This document shows, piece by piece, positions 16,884-24,947 of a DNA stretch of 52,130 bases. This DNA is from CALJIC01 sp039805565 (GTDB lineage: Bacteria > Chloroflexota > Chloroflexia > Chloroflexales > Roseiflexaceae). Numbering within the stretch: position 1 is the stretch's first letter; each line of letters begins with the position of its first letter. The DNA is taken from the NCBI GenBank assembly GCA_039805565.1, contig JBDLTZ010000341.1, positions 1-52,130 on the forward strand, given 5' to 3'. The notes under the pieces are model-generated. The model was not told where the DNA came from, did not search any database, and worked only from the letters and a program-made list of their open reading frames with translations. Position numbers and translations under genes: made by a program.

Positions 16884-17031
16884 AGGGTTCCTCACAAACT
16901 CATCAGTTTGGTGGCAGGTTTCAGGGAGGGCAGGTCCTCCCTGGCCCTCCCCGCGAACCACTTTTGTCGTTTGGTCTAGGAACGCACTCAGCACTTAGTG
17001 CGCTCTGCTTCGCCGCAAGACTCACAGCCCA

Positions 17032-17073
17032 AGTCTCAAGACTCAAGCCTCAGGCCTCAAGACTCAGTACTCC
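17032..17073. repeat. Heptamer array at the 3' end of the ALDH-like gene
   Basis: Six 7-base units of the AGACTCA type in one orientation. The TCA at 17064-17066 is the stop codon of the ALDH-like gene on the minus strand. Just to the left (16981-17000) is a small dyad, GCACT-T-AGTGC. Confidence 0.85.
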
Positions 17074-18455
17074 ACCGTCACGCCCTTCGCCTCGCCGAAG
17101 AAATCCAGCAGCGTCCCATCCCGCACCTCCTCGCCCAGGGCCCGCGCGTTCACCCGCACGTCGGCCACCTCGATCTCGTCCACGAAGCGGAAGATGCGAG
17201 CCGCGTCGCGCGTGTAGATCGCCGCCGACAGACAGCCCGCCGCCGGCGCGGCCGCCGCCAGCGCCTCTTCGAAGCTCTCCACACGAGTCACCGCGAGCAC
17301 CGGCCCCAGCACCCCTGCGCAGGCCGCGCGCATCTCAGGTCGGCAGCGGTCCAGCACCGCGGGCGCCACGAACAGCCCGCGCGCCAGCCCTCCCTCGTGC
17401 TCACGCCCCCCGCCGCAGAGCAGCTCAGCCCCCTCGGCCCTGGCCTCGGCCACGTAGTCCAGCACCACGCGCAGCCGCGCCTCGCTCGCCAGCGGCCCCA
17501 TCTCAGCTCCCTCGGCGGCCCCGGGCCCCAGCCGCAGCGCCGCCAGCGCTCCCACCAGCTTCTCCAGGAACGCGTCCGCCACCGGGTGCATCAGGATCAC
17601 GCGGCCCGTCGCGGCCCGCCGCTGCCCCGCCTCGCCGAAGGCGCCCGCCAGCACCCCCGCCAGCGCCCGGTCCAGATCGGCATCATCCAGCACCAGCGCA
17701 GGGTTGGCGCCGCCCCCCGCGCGCCACACCGGCACGCCGCGCTCAACCGCAGCGCGACGCGCCTCGGCGATGTCCTCGCCGAGCGCCACGGCCCGCACCG
17801 CAACCTGCCCCACCAGCGGGGGCGCCAGATCGGACGCGGCGCCGTGCACTACGTTCAGCACGCCCGCCGGCGCCCCCGCATCCGCGAAGCAGCGCGCCAC
17901 CAGCTCGGCCGTGGCCGGCGTAGCGAGCGAGGGCACCAGCACCACGCTGTTCCCCGCGGCCAGCGCCGCCGCGAGCTGCCCCGCCGGGTCGGCCGCTGGC
18001 CGGAGCCACGAGCTGAACAGCACCGCCACGCCCAGGGGCTGCCGCACCACGTAGGCCAGGCTCTCCGGCAGCGGCGACAGGAGATTCTCGTGCACCGGCC
18101 GCCGTCCCTGCGACGCCGCCAGCTCGACCAGCTCGACGGCGCTCCGCACCTCAGCGCGCGCCTCGCGCAGCAGCTTGCCCTGCTCCCGCGTCAGCGCAGC
18201 GGCGATCTCCTCCGCACGCTCGGCCATCAGCCGCGCCGCCCGCGCCACCATCGCCCCGCGCACCCCCGCCGCTGTCCGCCGCCAGGATCGGTACGCGCCC
18301 GCCGCAGCCTCGGCGGCGGCCAGCGCCTCGGCTGCCGTCGAGAGCGGCGTCTCCCCGATCACATCGCCCACGTCCGCCGGGTTGACGTTCGCCACGCGCC
18401 CTGCCCCGCCCGAGACGACCCACGCGCCGCCGATGAAGTTACGGTAGATCTCCAT
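17064..18455 (-). CDS. Aldehyde dehydrogenase superfamily protein, catalytic residues lost
   Basis: The 463-residue protein aligns along its length with NAD(P)-dependent aldehyde dehydrogenases, opening IYRNFIGGAWV. The reaction centre is changed. The nucleophile motif GQ-x-C reads GQRRAATGR, with Arg in place of Cys. The LELGGKNP glutamate region reads WRAGGGANPALV. The cofactor lysine in VVLKPS is replaced in VVLVPS, and the PWN asparagine region reads FSSWLRPAA. All four changes are against the family's essential residues, so this is likely a pseudoenzyme with a binding or structural role, not a dehydrogenase. The frame is intact and codon use is normal, so it is not simply decaying. It is monocistronic and ends inside a heptamer array. 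Confidence 0.85.
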   Translation of the reverse strand: MEIYRNFIGGAWVVSGGAGRVANVNPADVGDVIGETPLSTAAEALAAAEAAAGAYRSWRRTAAGVRGAMVARAARLMAERAEEIAAALTREQGKLLREARAEVRSAVELVELAASQGRRPVHENLLSPLPESLAYVVRQPLGVAVLFSSWLRPAADPAGQLAAALAAGNSVVLVPSLATPATAELVARCFADAGAPAGVLNVVHGAASDLAPPLVGQVAVRAVALGEDIAEARRAAVERGVPVWRAGGGANPALVLDDADLDRALAGVLAGAFGEAGQRRAATGRVILMHPVADAFLEKLVGALAALRLGPGAAEGAEMGPLASEARLRVVLDYVAEARAEGAELLCGGGREHEGGLARGLFVAPAVLDRCRPEMRAACAGVLGPVLAVTRVESFEEALAAAAPAAGCLSAAIYTRDAARIFRFVDEIEVADVRVNARALGEEVRDGTLLDFFGEAKGVTVEY

Positions 18456-18743
18456 AGGGAACCTCCCTCATACCCCAGACACCGACGCGCGGCGTCTATC
18501 TCAACCGACCACGCATCATCCCCCGCGCGTACTGGCTGGTGGAAAGAGAAGCGCTTCCGCAAGCCTCAATGACGCTCTAACTCGGCTACGTTATACCAGA
18601 AAATAGGCGCCGCCGCGCGCACCCCCCGCGCCCGCCTGCCGAAGCCGCGGTGTTTCACCTGAGTTGCCCCGCCGCCGGTTGGCTGCTACGATACCTGTGT
18701 GGGCGCCGGCCCGTCGTCTGACATCGCACCCGAAGGAGCGAGC

Positions 18744-19967
18744 ATGAACCGAACCGCACGTGCGCTCTCCCTGGTGCTCCTCTCCGCACTCGCGCTGGTC
18801 TCCTGCGGGCTCGCGCCCGAGGTCCCCACCCCTCCACCCGTGCCCACCCCGCTCCCCACCGCCGAGCCGCTCCCCACCGCCGAGCCGCTCCCCACCGCCG
18901 AGCCGGCCACGCCCGCGCCCGCCCTCGAACAGGTGACCATCGACTCGCTCGAGACCTACAGCGACCCGGCCGGCCTGTTCTCGCTCAGCGTCCCCGCCGG
19001 GTGGCAGCGGCGCGACAGGAGCACCGCCGAGGCGCGCCTCCTGACCTGGACCGACCCGGCCGAGAACGCGCTGATTATCGTGTCCGTCACCGAGGCCCCC
19101 GCCGGATTGCCGCCCGCGGAGCTACGCGCCCGCCTCACCACCTTCGTCGAGACCTTCCAGGGCCAGCAGGATTTCGCTATGGACCCCCCCGAGGAGCTCC
19201 AGGGCGGTGTGCAGATCGTCTGGAGCTACACCGCCCAGGCCACCGGCGGCGTCGAGGCGCGGCTGCTCGCCAACAGCTTCATCTCCCAGGACGGCGACAA
19301 GCTCTCGGTGCTCACCTTCGGCGTCCCCGAGGAGCAGCTCGACCGCCTCAGAGAGCCCCTCGACCAGATGCGCGACTCCTACCGCGTGGAGCCGTCCGTC
19401 GCCCTCAGCCCCGCAGACGACATCGATCGCGTCGAGTTCGACTTCGCCGAAGCTGCAGGCGGCTGGGTCACCGACGACACCGCGGAGCTGCGCGCCGCCG
19501 TGGAGGGAGGCGTCTACCGCATCACCCTGCGTACCACCAACAGCTACTACCTCAGCGCGCCCAGCCTCGCACCGGTCGACGACACGACCGTCAGCGGTAT
19601 CGTGCTGGTCGAGGGAAATGCGCGCGCCGGGCTGGCCCTGCGCCTGAGCCAGGATGCAGACGGCAGAAAGACCTACTACGCGTGCTGGATCGATGCCACA
19701 GACCTGTTCGGCTGCTTCGTCTCCGTGGCCGACCAGTGGACCACCCTGCTGGAGCCCGCCACGAGCCCCGCTATCCGCCCCGGCGCCGCGAACAGCCTCA
19801 CCCTCACTGCCGTCGACGACACCATCACCTTCGCTGTCAACGGCACCGAGCTCGCCCGCCTCACCGATGCCCGGGTGGCCGAGGGCGGCCCGGCCGTCTA
19901 CCTCGAGAACTTCGATACCGAGGCCGGCGCGGCCTTCGACGACATCGCGGTCGTTACACCGCGTTAG
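18744..19967 (+). CDS. Lipoprotein with Pro/Thr linker and lectin-like C-terminal domain
   Basis: The start is at the ATG at 18744, with AAGGAG 6 bases upstream. The 407-residue protein has a lipoprotein signal peptide (lipobox LVSC, Cys near residue 23), so it is anchored outside the membrane. A Pro/Thr/Glu linker with three exact LPTAEP repeats follows. The N-terminal globular part (about 70-225) has the pattern of a PsbP- or DUF1795-like fold (YSDPAGLFSLSVPAGWQ). The C-terminal ~180 residues (FDFAEAAGGWVTDD onward) resemble concanavalin-like beta-sandwich domains of the DUF1080/LamG type, which bind sugars. The function is unknown. Confidence 0.8.
   Translation: MNRTARALSLVLLSALALVSCGLAPEVPTPPPVPTPLPTAEPLPTAEPLPTAEPATPAPALEQVTIDSLETYSDPAGLFSLSVPAGWQRRDRSTAEARLLTWTDPAENALIIVSVTEAPAGLPPAELRARLTTFVETFQGQQDFAMDPPEELQGGVQIVWSYTAQATGGVEARLLANSFISQDGDKLSVLTFGVPEEQLDRLREPLDQMRDSYRVEPSVALSPADDIDRVEFDFAEAAGGWVTDDTAELRAAVEGGVYRITLRTTNSYYLSAPSLAPVDDTTVSGIVLVEGNARAGLALRLSQDADGRKTYYACWIDATDLFGCFVSVADQWTTLLEPATSPAIRPGAANSLTLTAVDDTITFAVNGTELARLTDARVAEGGPAVYLENFDTEAGAAFDDIAVVTPR
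18851..18904 (+). repeat. Three exact 18-bp tandem repeats in the lipoprotein linker
   Basis: The unit GCTCCCCACCGCCGAGCC is present three times without change (18851-18868, 18869-18886, 18887-18904). It encodes the six-residue repeat in the linker. Perfect identity at DNA level suggests recent duplication and possible length variation. Confidence 0.9.
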
Positions 19968-19975
19968 GGGTGCGT

Positions 19976-20004
19976 TTGCCGCGAGCCACCTTTTCTACTA
20001 TAAT
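19976..20004 (+). promoter_or_regulatory. Promoter of the rodZ-like gene
   Basis: TTGCCG (19976-19981), 17 bases, TATAAT (19999-20004). This is a sigma70-type promoter with a consensus -10 and ideal spacing. It would give a leader of about 125 bases before the ATG at 20136. Confidence 0.75.
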
Positions 20005-20135
20005 GACGCCACTACGGCGGTTAATGCGCGCCGATCTTATGCTGCGCGCGAATACGAGCGATGTCTGGCCCGGGAGTGGACGCTGGTCGGTACGGCGCCC
20101 GTTGTTGCCTGGGGCAGATGCGAAGAGCGAGAGCC

Positions 20136-20999
20136 ATGAGCCAGCTTGGCGAGCGATTGCGCCTGGCGCGGGAGAGCCAGGGGATCAGCCTGTCACAGGC
20201 CGCCGCTGAAACCCGCATCCTGCAGCGCTACCTTGTCGCCCTCGAGGACGGGGATTATATCAACCTCCCCGGAGACGTATACACCCGGGGCTTCTTACGC
20301 AACTACGCAGCGTTCCTCGGGTTCACAGCCGAGGAGCTGATCGAGCTGTACCGCAACGAGCGGGGCCACACCGAGCCGATCCAGGTTGTGCCGGCCACCT
20401 CCTCCCCTCGCATCCGCAGCTTCTTTGCACCCAGCTTCGTCGGCGTCTTCTTCGTGGTGCTCGCGCTCGTGGGCGTGAGCTACTTGGTGCTGAGCGCCAC
20501 CAACCGCATTGGCGAGAGCGCATCCCTCGAGGACGCGCAGGCCTTCGTGCCGACCAGCGCGCCCGAGCCGAGCCCGCTCCCGACGAACGCCCCTGAGCCG
20601 TCCGTCGAGCCAACCCGCCTCCCGATCGTCGCCGCGGCTCCCACCTCAGGCCCCGCTGGCCCGTCTGGCGCGGCGCCGCTTGGCCCGGCCGGGGGCGCCC
20701 CGACCACGGCCCCGGCCCTCACCCCCACAGCGGGGGCAACCACCCAGGGGGCGCCGATCGTGCTCGAGGTTCGCATCGATGGCGGCGACCACCGCGGCTC
20801 CTGGCTCGAGATCAAGACCGACGGCACATCTGTCTACCGCAAGGTCCTCGGCCCGGCCCAGTCCGTGCAGTACAATGCCCAGCGCGATGTGTCCGTCAAG
20901 GCCGGCAACGCCGCGGTCGTCACGGTGGTGGTGAACGGCCAGGAGCAGCGCCTCGGGGATGTGGCCGGCGAAGTCGTGACATTCTCCTGGCCGCCGTAG
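20136..20999 (+). CDS. rodZ: RodZ-like protein: cytoplasmic HTH, one membrane helix, DUF4115
   Basis: The start is at the ATG at 20136 (MSQLGERL); upstream in-frame Met codons precede the recognisable domain. The 287-residue protein has an N-terminal HTH_25 domain (residues 3-72, including GISLSQAAAETRILQRYL and YTRGFLRNYA). A membrane helix follows at about 92-112, then a Pro/Thr/Gly-rich linker (about 130-210) and a C-terminal beta domain of the DUF4115 type. RodZ tethers MreB to the inner membrane and helps set cell shape; mreB itself is elsewhere in the window (48137-49147). It is followed by yajQ and rimO, an arrangement in which rodZ-like genes are common. Confidence 0.85.
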   Translation: MSQLGERLRLARESQGISLSQAAAETRILQRYLVALEDGDYINLPGDVYTRGFLRNYAAFLGFTAEELIELYRNERGHTEPIQVVPATSSPRIRSFFAPSFVGVFFVVLALVGVSYLVLSATNRIGESASLEDAQAFVPTSAPEPSPLPTNAPEPSVEPTRLPIVAAAPTSGPAGPSGAAPLGPAGGAPTTAPALTPTAGATTQGAPIVLEVRIDGGDHRGSWLEIKTDGTSVYRKVLGPAQSVQYNAQRDVSVKAGNAAVVTVVVNGQEQRLGDVAGEVVTFSWPP

Positions 21000-21028
21000 G
21001 CGCCCGCAGCCGCAGTGTACGCCGAGCG

Positions 21029-21079
21029 CGCAGAGAGCACAGAGGCCGAGGGCTATGCCTTCGCTCTGTGCCCTCTGCG
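21029..21079. repeat. Inverted repeat after the rodZ-like gene
   Basis: CGCAGAGAGCACAGAG (21029-21044) pairs with CTCTGTGCCCTCTGCG (21064-21079) at 15 of 16 positions. It lies between the stop of the rodZ-like gene and yajQ. It may terminate the upstream transcript, or may be another member of the window's dispersed repeat set. Confidence 0.7.
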
Positions 21080-21108
21080 TTCTCTGTGGCAGAAATGAGA
21101 GGAAGTAA

Positions 21109-21606
21109 ATGCCCGCTGAAAGCACATTTGATATTGTGTCCGAGTTCGACCGCCAGGAGATCGTCAACGTCGTAGACCAGACGCTGCGTGAGGTCCGCTC
21201 GCGCTACGATCTGAAGGACAGCAACACCACGCTCGACCTGGCCGAGAAAGAGCTGACGATCACCACTGAGTCCGAGATGCACCTCGCGGCCGTTCGCGAC
21301 ATCCTGCAGACCAAGGCCCTGCGCCGCAATCTGTCGCTCAAGATCTTCTCCTACGGCGACATGCAGGATGTCAGCGGCGGGCGCGTGCGCCAGGTCATCG
21401 CCCTCCAGCAGGGGATCCCCGAGGAGGTCGCCAAGAAGCTCCAGAAGCTCATTCGCGACAGCTTCCCCAAGGTCCAGCCACGCATTCAGGGTGAGGCCCT
21501 GCGCGTCGGCAGCAAGAGCCGTGATGAGCTCCAGGGGGTCATCCGCCTCGTCAAGGAGCGCCAGGACGACTTCACCGTGCCGTTGCAGTTCACAAACTAC
21601 CGCTAG
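21109..21606 (+). CDS. yajQ: YajQ-family cyclic-di-GMP/nucleotide-binding protein
   Basis: A 165-residue protein, the usual length for YajQ (about 163). It has the diagnostic start STFDIVSEFDRQEIVNVVDQ and the TKALRRNLSLKIFSYGDMQ, GGRVRQVI and KLIRDSFPKVQPRIQG segments. YajQ proteins have two ferredoxin-like domains and have been reported to bind cyclic di-GMP or nucleotides. They act as cytoplasmic regulators whose partners vary. GAGAGGAAGTAA precedes the ATG by about 5 bases. It is downstream of the rodZ-like gene and upstream of rimO on the same strand, but repeats separate all three genes. Confidence 0.95.
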   Translation: MPAESTFDIVSEFDRQEIVNVVDQTLREVRSRYDLKDSNTTLDLAEKELTITTESEMHLAAVRDILQTKALRRNLSLKIFSYGDMQDVSGGRVRQVIALQQGIPEEVAKKLQKLIRDSFPKVQPRIQGEALRVGSKSRDELQGVIRLVKERQDDFTVPLQFTNYR

Positions 21607-21623
21607 CACGCCTTCCACCGACG

Positions 21624-21715
21624 GCGGGGGCTCCGGGGGCGCAGCCCCCGACAAGCTCTTCACCCGTCCCCTCGCCTGAGAAGCGGGGGCTCCGGGGGCG
21701 CAGCCCCCGACAAGC
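21624..21715. repeat. Duplicated 33-bp GC-block palindromic element
   Basis: Two identical 33-base copies at 21624-21656 and 21683-21715. Each contains the G-block/C-block palindrome GGGGGC-GCA-GCCCCC and ends GACAAGC. The copies start 59 bases apart, in the gap between yajQ and rimO. They would form very stable hairpins in RNA or single-stranded DNA. Confidence 0.9.
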
Positions 21716-21756
21716 AAATAACCCCTCCCTTGATAGGGAGACAGACACAGAAATAA

Positions 21757-23190
21757 ATGAAATACCATATCATCACACTTGGTTGCCCCAAAAACCAGGT
21801 CGATAGCGAGGGAATGAGCGGCGTCCTCGCCACGCAGGGCCACACCCAGGCTGAGCGCATCGAGGAAGCCGACGTCGTCATCGTCAACACCTGCTCGTTC
21901 ATCGCCGCCGCGCGTGACGAGACCGTGGAAGTGCTCCGCGGCGTCGGGGCGCAGCTCGCCCCCGGGCAGCGCCTGATCGCCGCTGGCTGCATGGCCGAGA
22001 GCCACGGCGCTGTGGTGGGGGCCGTCCCCGGCGTGGACGCCATCCTCGGCACAAAGCAGTGGATGCAGATCGGCGAGCTCGTCGCGGCGCGCAAGACGCC
22101 TGATACCGGCATGGTCATCCCTCTGGAGGTGGCGCCGAAGGCTCCCGCGCGGCCTGCCGCAGTGATCGAGCTCGAGCCTCACGACTCGAGCCTCATCGCT
22201 CAAGGCTCAAGCCTCACGACTCAAGCTTTAGACGGAACCTACGCAGACTGGCGCACCGCCCAGATCGCGCGCCACGCCGCCGGGCCATCGGCCTACCTGA
22301 AGATCTCGGACGGCTGCAACCTGCGCTGCGCCTTCTGCACCATCCCGTCGTTCAAGGGCGACATGCGCTCCAAGCCCATGGGCGCAGTGCTCGGCGAGGC
22401 ACAGGAGCTCGCCGCACAGGGTGTCAGGGAGATCGTGCTGGTCGCCCAGCACCTCACCGACTACGGGCGCGACCTCAAGCTCAAGAGCGGCCTTGCCACG
22501 CTGCTGGACGAGCTGTGCCAGGTTCTTCCGCCCGACGTCTGGCTGCGCCTGATGTACGCCTACCCGCACGGGATCGACGAGCGCCTGATCGCCACCATGG
22601 CCAGCCGGCCCCAGATCTGCGCCTACCTCGACATGCCGCTCCAGCACGCCCACCCGGACACGCTGCGCCGCATGCGCCGCCCGCCGGACACCGACCGCAC
22701 CAAAGGGATCATCCGTGACCTGCGCGCCGCTATGCCCGACATCGCCATGCGCTCGGGGTTCATCGTCGGCTTCCCCGGCGAGACGCGCGAGGAGTTCGTG
22801 GCGCTCACCGAGTTCCTCGAGGAGGTCCAGCTCGACCGCGTGGGCGTCTTCCGCTACTCGCAGGAGCCCGGCACGCACGCCGCCACCCTCCCCGGCCAGG
22901 TGCCGCAGCGCGTGATCGAGCGCCGCTGGCACGAGGTCATGCAGCTCCAGCAGCGCATCTCGCTCGAGCGCAACCGCCGCTGGCTCGGCCGCACGATCAC
23001 AATGCTGGTGGAGGGCCAGGGAACGGCCGATGATGGTGCGCCGCTCGCAGTGGGGCGCTCGTTCCGCGACGCGCCCGAGGTGGACGGGCAGGTGTTCGCC
23101 TGGGGAACGGCGTCGGTCGGCAGCTTCGTGACCGTGCGCGTCACGCAGGCGCTCGAGTACGACCTGTGGGGCGAGATGGTATCCGCCTGA
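21757..23190 (+). CDS. rimO: Ribosomal protein S12 methylthiotransferase RimO
   Basis: A 477-residue radical-SAM methylthiotransferase that adds a methylthio group to an aspartate of ribosomal protein S12. The N-terminal UPF0004 domain has its three cluster cysteines: Cys10 (LGCPKN), Cys46 (NTCSF) and Cys78 (AGCMAE). The radical-SAM cluster CNLRCAFC uses Cys187, Cys191 and Cys194. A TRAM domain closes the protein (about 410-477). LGCPKNQVDSE marks RimO rather than MiaB. The linker at residues 139-157 is encoded by eight consecutive heptamer repeats (22171-22226), so repeat DNA has become coding without destroying the enzyme. The start at 21757 has a weak upstream AGGGAG. Confidence 0.95.
   Translation: MKYHIITLGCPKNQVDSEGMSGVLATQGHTQAERIEEADVVIVNTCSFIAAARDETVEVLRGVGAQLAPGQRLIAAGCMAESHGAVVGAVPGVDAILGTKQWMQIGELVAARKTPDTGMVIPLEVAPKAPARPAAVIELEPHDSSLIAQGSSLTTQALDGTYADWRTAQIARHAAGPSAYLKISDGCNLRCAFCTIPSFKGDMRSKPMGAVLGEAQELAAQGVREIVLVAQHLTDYGRDLKLKSGLATLLDELCQVLPPDVWLRLMYAYPHGIDERLIATMASRPQICAYLDMPLQHAHPDTLRRMRRPPDTDRTKGIIRDLRAAMPDIAMRSGFIVGFPGETREEFVALTEFLEEVQLDRVGVFRYSQEPGTHAATLPGQVPQRVIERRWHEVMQLQQRISLERNRRWLGRTITMLVEGQGTADDGAPLAVGRSFRDAPEVDGQVFAWGTASVGSFVTVRVTQALEYDLWGEMVSA
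22171..22226 (+). repeat. Heptamer array inside rimO
   Basis: Eight contiguous 7-base units of the CTCAAGC/CTCACGA type (56 bases, no gap) lie within the linker between the N-terminal and radical-SAM domains. This is the longest uninterrupted single-orientation array in the window. Confidence 0.92.
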
Positions 23191-23272
23191 AACACGGAGG
23201 GGGCGGAAGGTGAGCGTCAGACGCTCATCTCCCACCCCCTCACGTGCTCTCCCCCTCGCCCTCGTCGTCTCT

Positions 23273-23692
23273 TCAAGCGGCGATGCGGGCCTGCAGCGTC
23301 TTTTGGAGCCGGCGCAGCTCGTTCGGGTTGTGGCGCGCCAGATAGTCCACCATGTAGTCTACCGCCGTCTCGCTGTAGTCGTCGAGCAGCCCGTCGAGCA
23401 CCTGCTGGACCACCATCGTCACGAAGTCATCCTCGGTGATAGCCGGCGTGTAAACGTACGCCAGCCCCTCGCGGTGGCGGTGGAGCACGCCCTTCTCGGC
23501 CAGGCGGCTCATCGTGGTCATCACCGTGGTGTAGGCGATGTCCCGCGTCTGCGAGAGCTTGCGGTGGATCTTCTTCACGGTGCTGCGCTCGTCCTGCCAG
23601 ACGATCTGCATAATGTCAGTCTCGAGCGGGCCAAGGACCTTAACCAGGCCATCCTTCGTCGGGCTGAAGCGGAAGCGCATGTTGAGGGGCAT
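23273..23692 (-). CDS. BlaI/MecI-family transcriptional repressor
   Basis: A winged-helix repressor of about 139 residues, the usual length. The DNA-binding part includes LGPLETDIMQIVWQ and the recognition helix region AYTTVMTTMSRLAEKGVL. The C-terminal half is the dimerisation region. In the classical systems a membrane protease (BlaR/MecR) cleaves the repressor; none is present nearby here, so another signal may be used. The start is taken at 23692, because AGGAG lies 9 bases upstream; the ATG at 23698 has only 3 bases of spacing. It is divergent from a polyprenyl synthase gene, with a large dyad between them that is the obvious operator candidate. Confidence 0.92.
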   Translation of the reverse strand: MPLNMRFRFSPTKDGLVKVLGPLETDIMQIVWQDERSTVKKIHRKLSQTRDIAYTTVMTTMSRLAEKGVLHRHREGLAYVYTPAITEDDFVTMVVQQVLDGLLDDYSETAVDYMVDYLARHNPNELRRLQKTLQARIAA

Positions 23693-23795
23693 GTCCATCG
23701 ACTCCTTTCAGGTGGCGCGTGTTGTTGCCGTGCAGCTCGTGAGAGTCTTGGCAAATACCTGATGGTGATGCGCCGCTTGACCACTGACGTTCGCT

Positions 23796-23846
23796 CGTAT
23801 GCTGCGGCGTTCTACTTGCATCAAGTGTACTAGCGCGCAGCATACG
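23796..23846. promoter_or_regulatory. Nested dyad, probable BlaI-type operator
   Basis: Outer arms CGTATGCTGCG (23796-23806) and CGCAGCATACG (23836-23846) are perfect over 11 bases. Inside, ACTTG-CAT-CAAGT (23814-23826) is centred within one base of the same axis. The site lies upstream of the repressor gene and about 28 bases before the -35 element of the divergent gene, where a dimeric repressor could control both. Confidence 0.6.
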
Positions 23847-23873
23847 CAACAATGACTCTGGATTACTGGCATA

Positions 23874-23902
23874 TTGCCGGCAGATTACCGGAAGATTACA
23901 AC
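23874..23902 (+). promoter_or_regulatory. Promoter of the polyprenyl synthase gene
   Basis: TTGCCG (23874-23879), 17 bases, TACAAC (23897-23902). The -35 hexamer is identical to that of the rodZ-like gene's promoter. The predicted start is about 20 bases before the ATG at 23931. Confidence 0.55.
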
Positions 23903-23930
23903 GCACTGTCATACTACCGAGAGATGAAAA

Positions 23931-24947
23931 ATGAGTCATCCTGACGAGCGCATCACCATCCAGGGCGCTATGCGCGCGGCGTTCCCGGCCGCCGAGGAGC
24001 GTGTGGCACGTTTCTACCAGATGATGGAGTACCACCTCGGCTGGCGCGATGAGTCCCTCGCCCCCGCCGACACCGACCCGGGCAAGCTGCTGCGCCCGCG
24101 CCTCTGCCTCCTGGCGTGCCGCGCGGCCGGGGCCGACCCGCGCCGCGCGCTGCCGGTGGCGGCGGGCATCCAGCTCATCCACGACTTCTCGCTGATCCAC
24201 GACGACATCGAGGATAACAGCACCACGCGGCGCGGCCGCACGACGGTCTGGAAGCTGTGGGGGCTCGCGCAGGGGATCAATACCGGCGATGGGATGTTTT
24301 CCGTGGCCCACCTGGCGGTCCACGGCCTCGTCGATGCTGGCGTGTCCCCGCAGCTCACGCTCGAGGCGCTGCGCCGCTTCAGCCGCACTATCCTCACAAT
24401 CTGCGAGGGGCAGTTCCTCGACATCGGCAACGAGGGCAACCTGGCGGTGAGCGAGGAGGGCTACCTGGCCATGATCCGCCGCAAGACGGCCGTGCTGATC
24501 GGGGCGTCAGTCGAGCTCGGCGCACTGGTGGGCGGTGCCGATGAGGAGACAGTCGAGGCGCTGGCAGACTTCGGCATCAACCTGGGGCTGGCGTTCCAGA
24601 TCCAGGACGACGTGCTGGGCATCTGGGGCGAGCCGAGCATCACAGGGAAGCCCTTCGCCGCCGATCTCGTGCAGCGCAAGCTGAGCCTGCCGGTGATCCA
24701 CGCGCTCGCGACGGCGCCGCGCCGCGCCCGGCTGGCCGAGCTGTACGCCCTACCAAACGGCGATGGCGACACGGTGGAGGAGATGCTGGGCATCCTGGAG
24801 CAGGCCCACTCCCGAGCTTACACCGAGCGGACGGCCGGACGCTTCACCGACGCGGCGATGGCGGCGCTCGCCCGGGCTCAGGGCGAGGCGCGGACCCTGG
24901 CCGAGATCCGCGCGATCGCCGAGGGGCTGCTGGGGCGCAGGAGCTGA
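23931..24947 (+). CDS. Polyprenyl (geranylgeranyl-type) diphosphate synthase
   Basis: A 338-residue trans-isoprenyl diphosphate synthase that condenses isopentenyl diphosphate with allylic primers to make longer prenyl chains for carotenoids, quinones or lipids. The first aspartate-rich motif is DDIED (residues 91-95), preceded by LIHDFSLIH. GKLLRP and the RRGRTTVWKLWG segment bind diphosphate. The second motif region reads QIQDDVLGIWG, a DDxxG form common in this subgroup. GAGAG lies 7 bases upstream of the ATG. A BlaI-type repressor gene is divergent from it, suggesting regulation at the nested dyad. The stop codon lies within a heptamer repeat array. Chain length cannot be decided from sequence alone. 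Confidence 0.92.
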   Translation: MSHPDERITIQGAMRAAFPAAEERVARFYQMMEYHLGWRDESLAPADTDPGKLLRPRLCLLACRAAGADPRRALPVAAGIQLIHDFSLIHDDIEDNSTTRRGRTTVWKLWGLAQGINTGDGMFSVAHLAVHGLVDAGVSPQLTLEALRRFSRTILTICEGQFLDIGNEGNLAVSEEGYLAMIRRKTAVLIGASVELGALVGGADEETVEALADFGINLGLAFQIQDDVLGIWGEPSITGKPFAADLVQRKLSLPVIHALATAPRRARLAELYALPNGDGDTVEEMLGILEQAHSRAYTERTAGRFTDAAMAALARAQGEARTLAEIRAIAEGLLGRRS

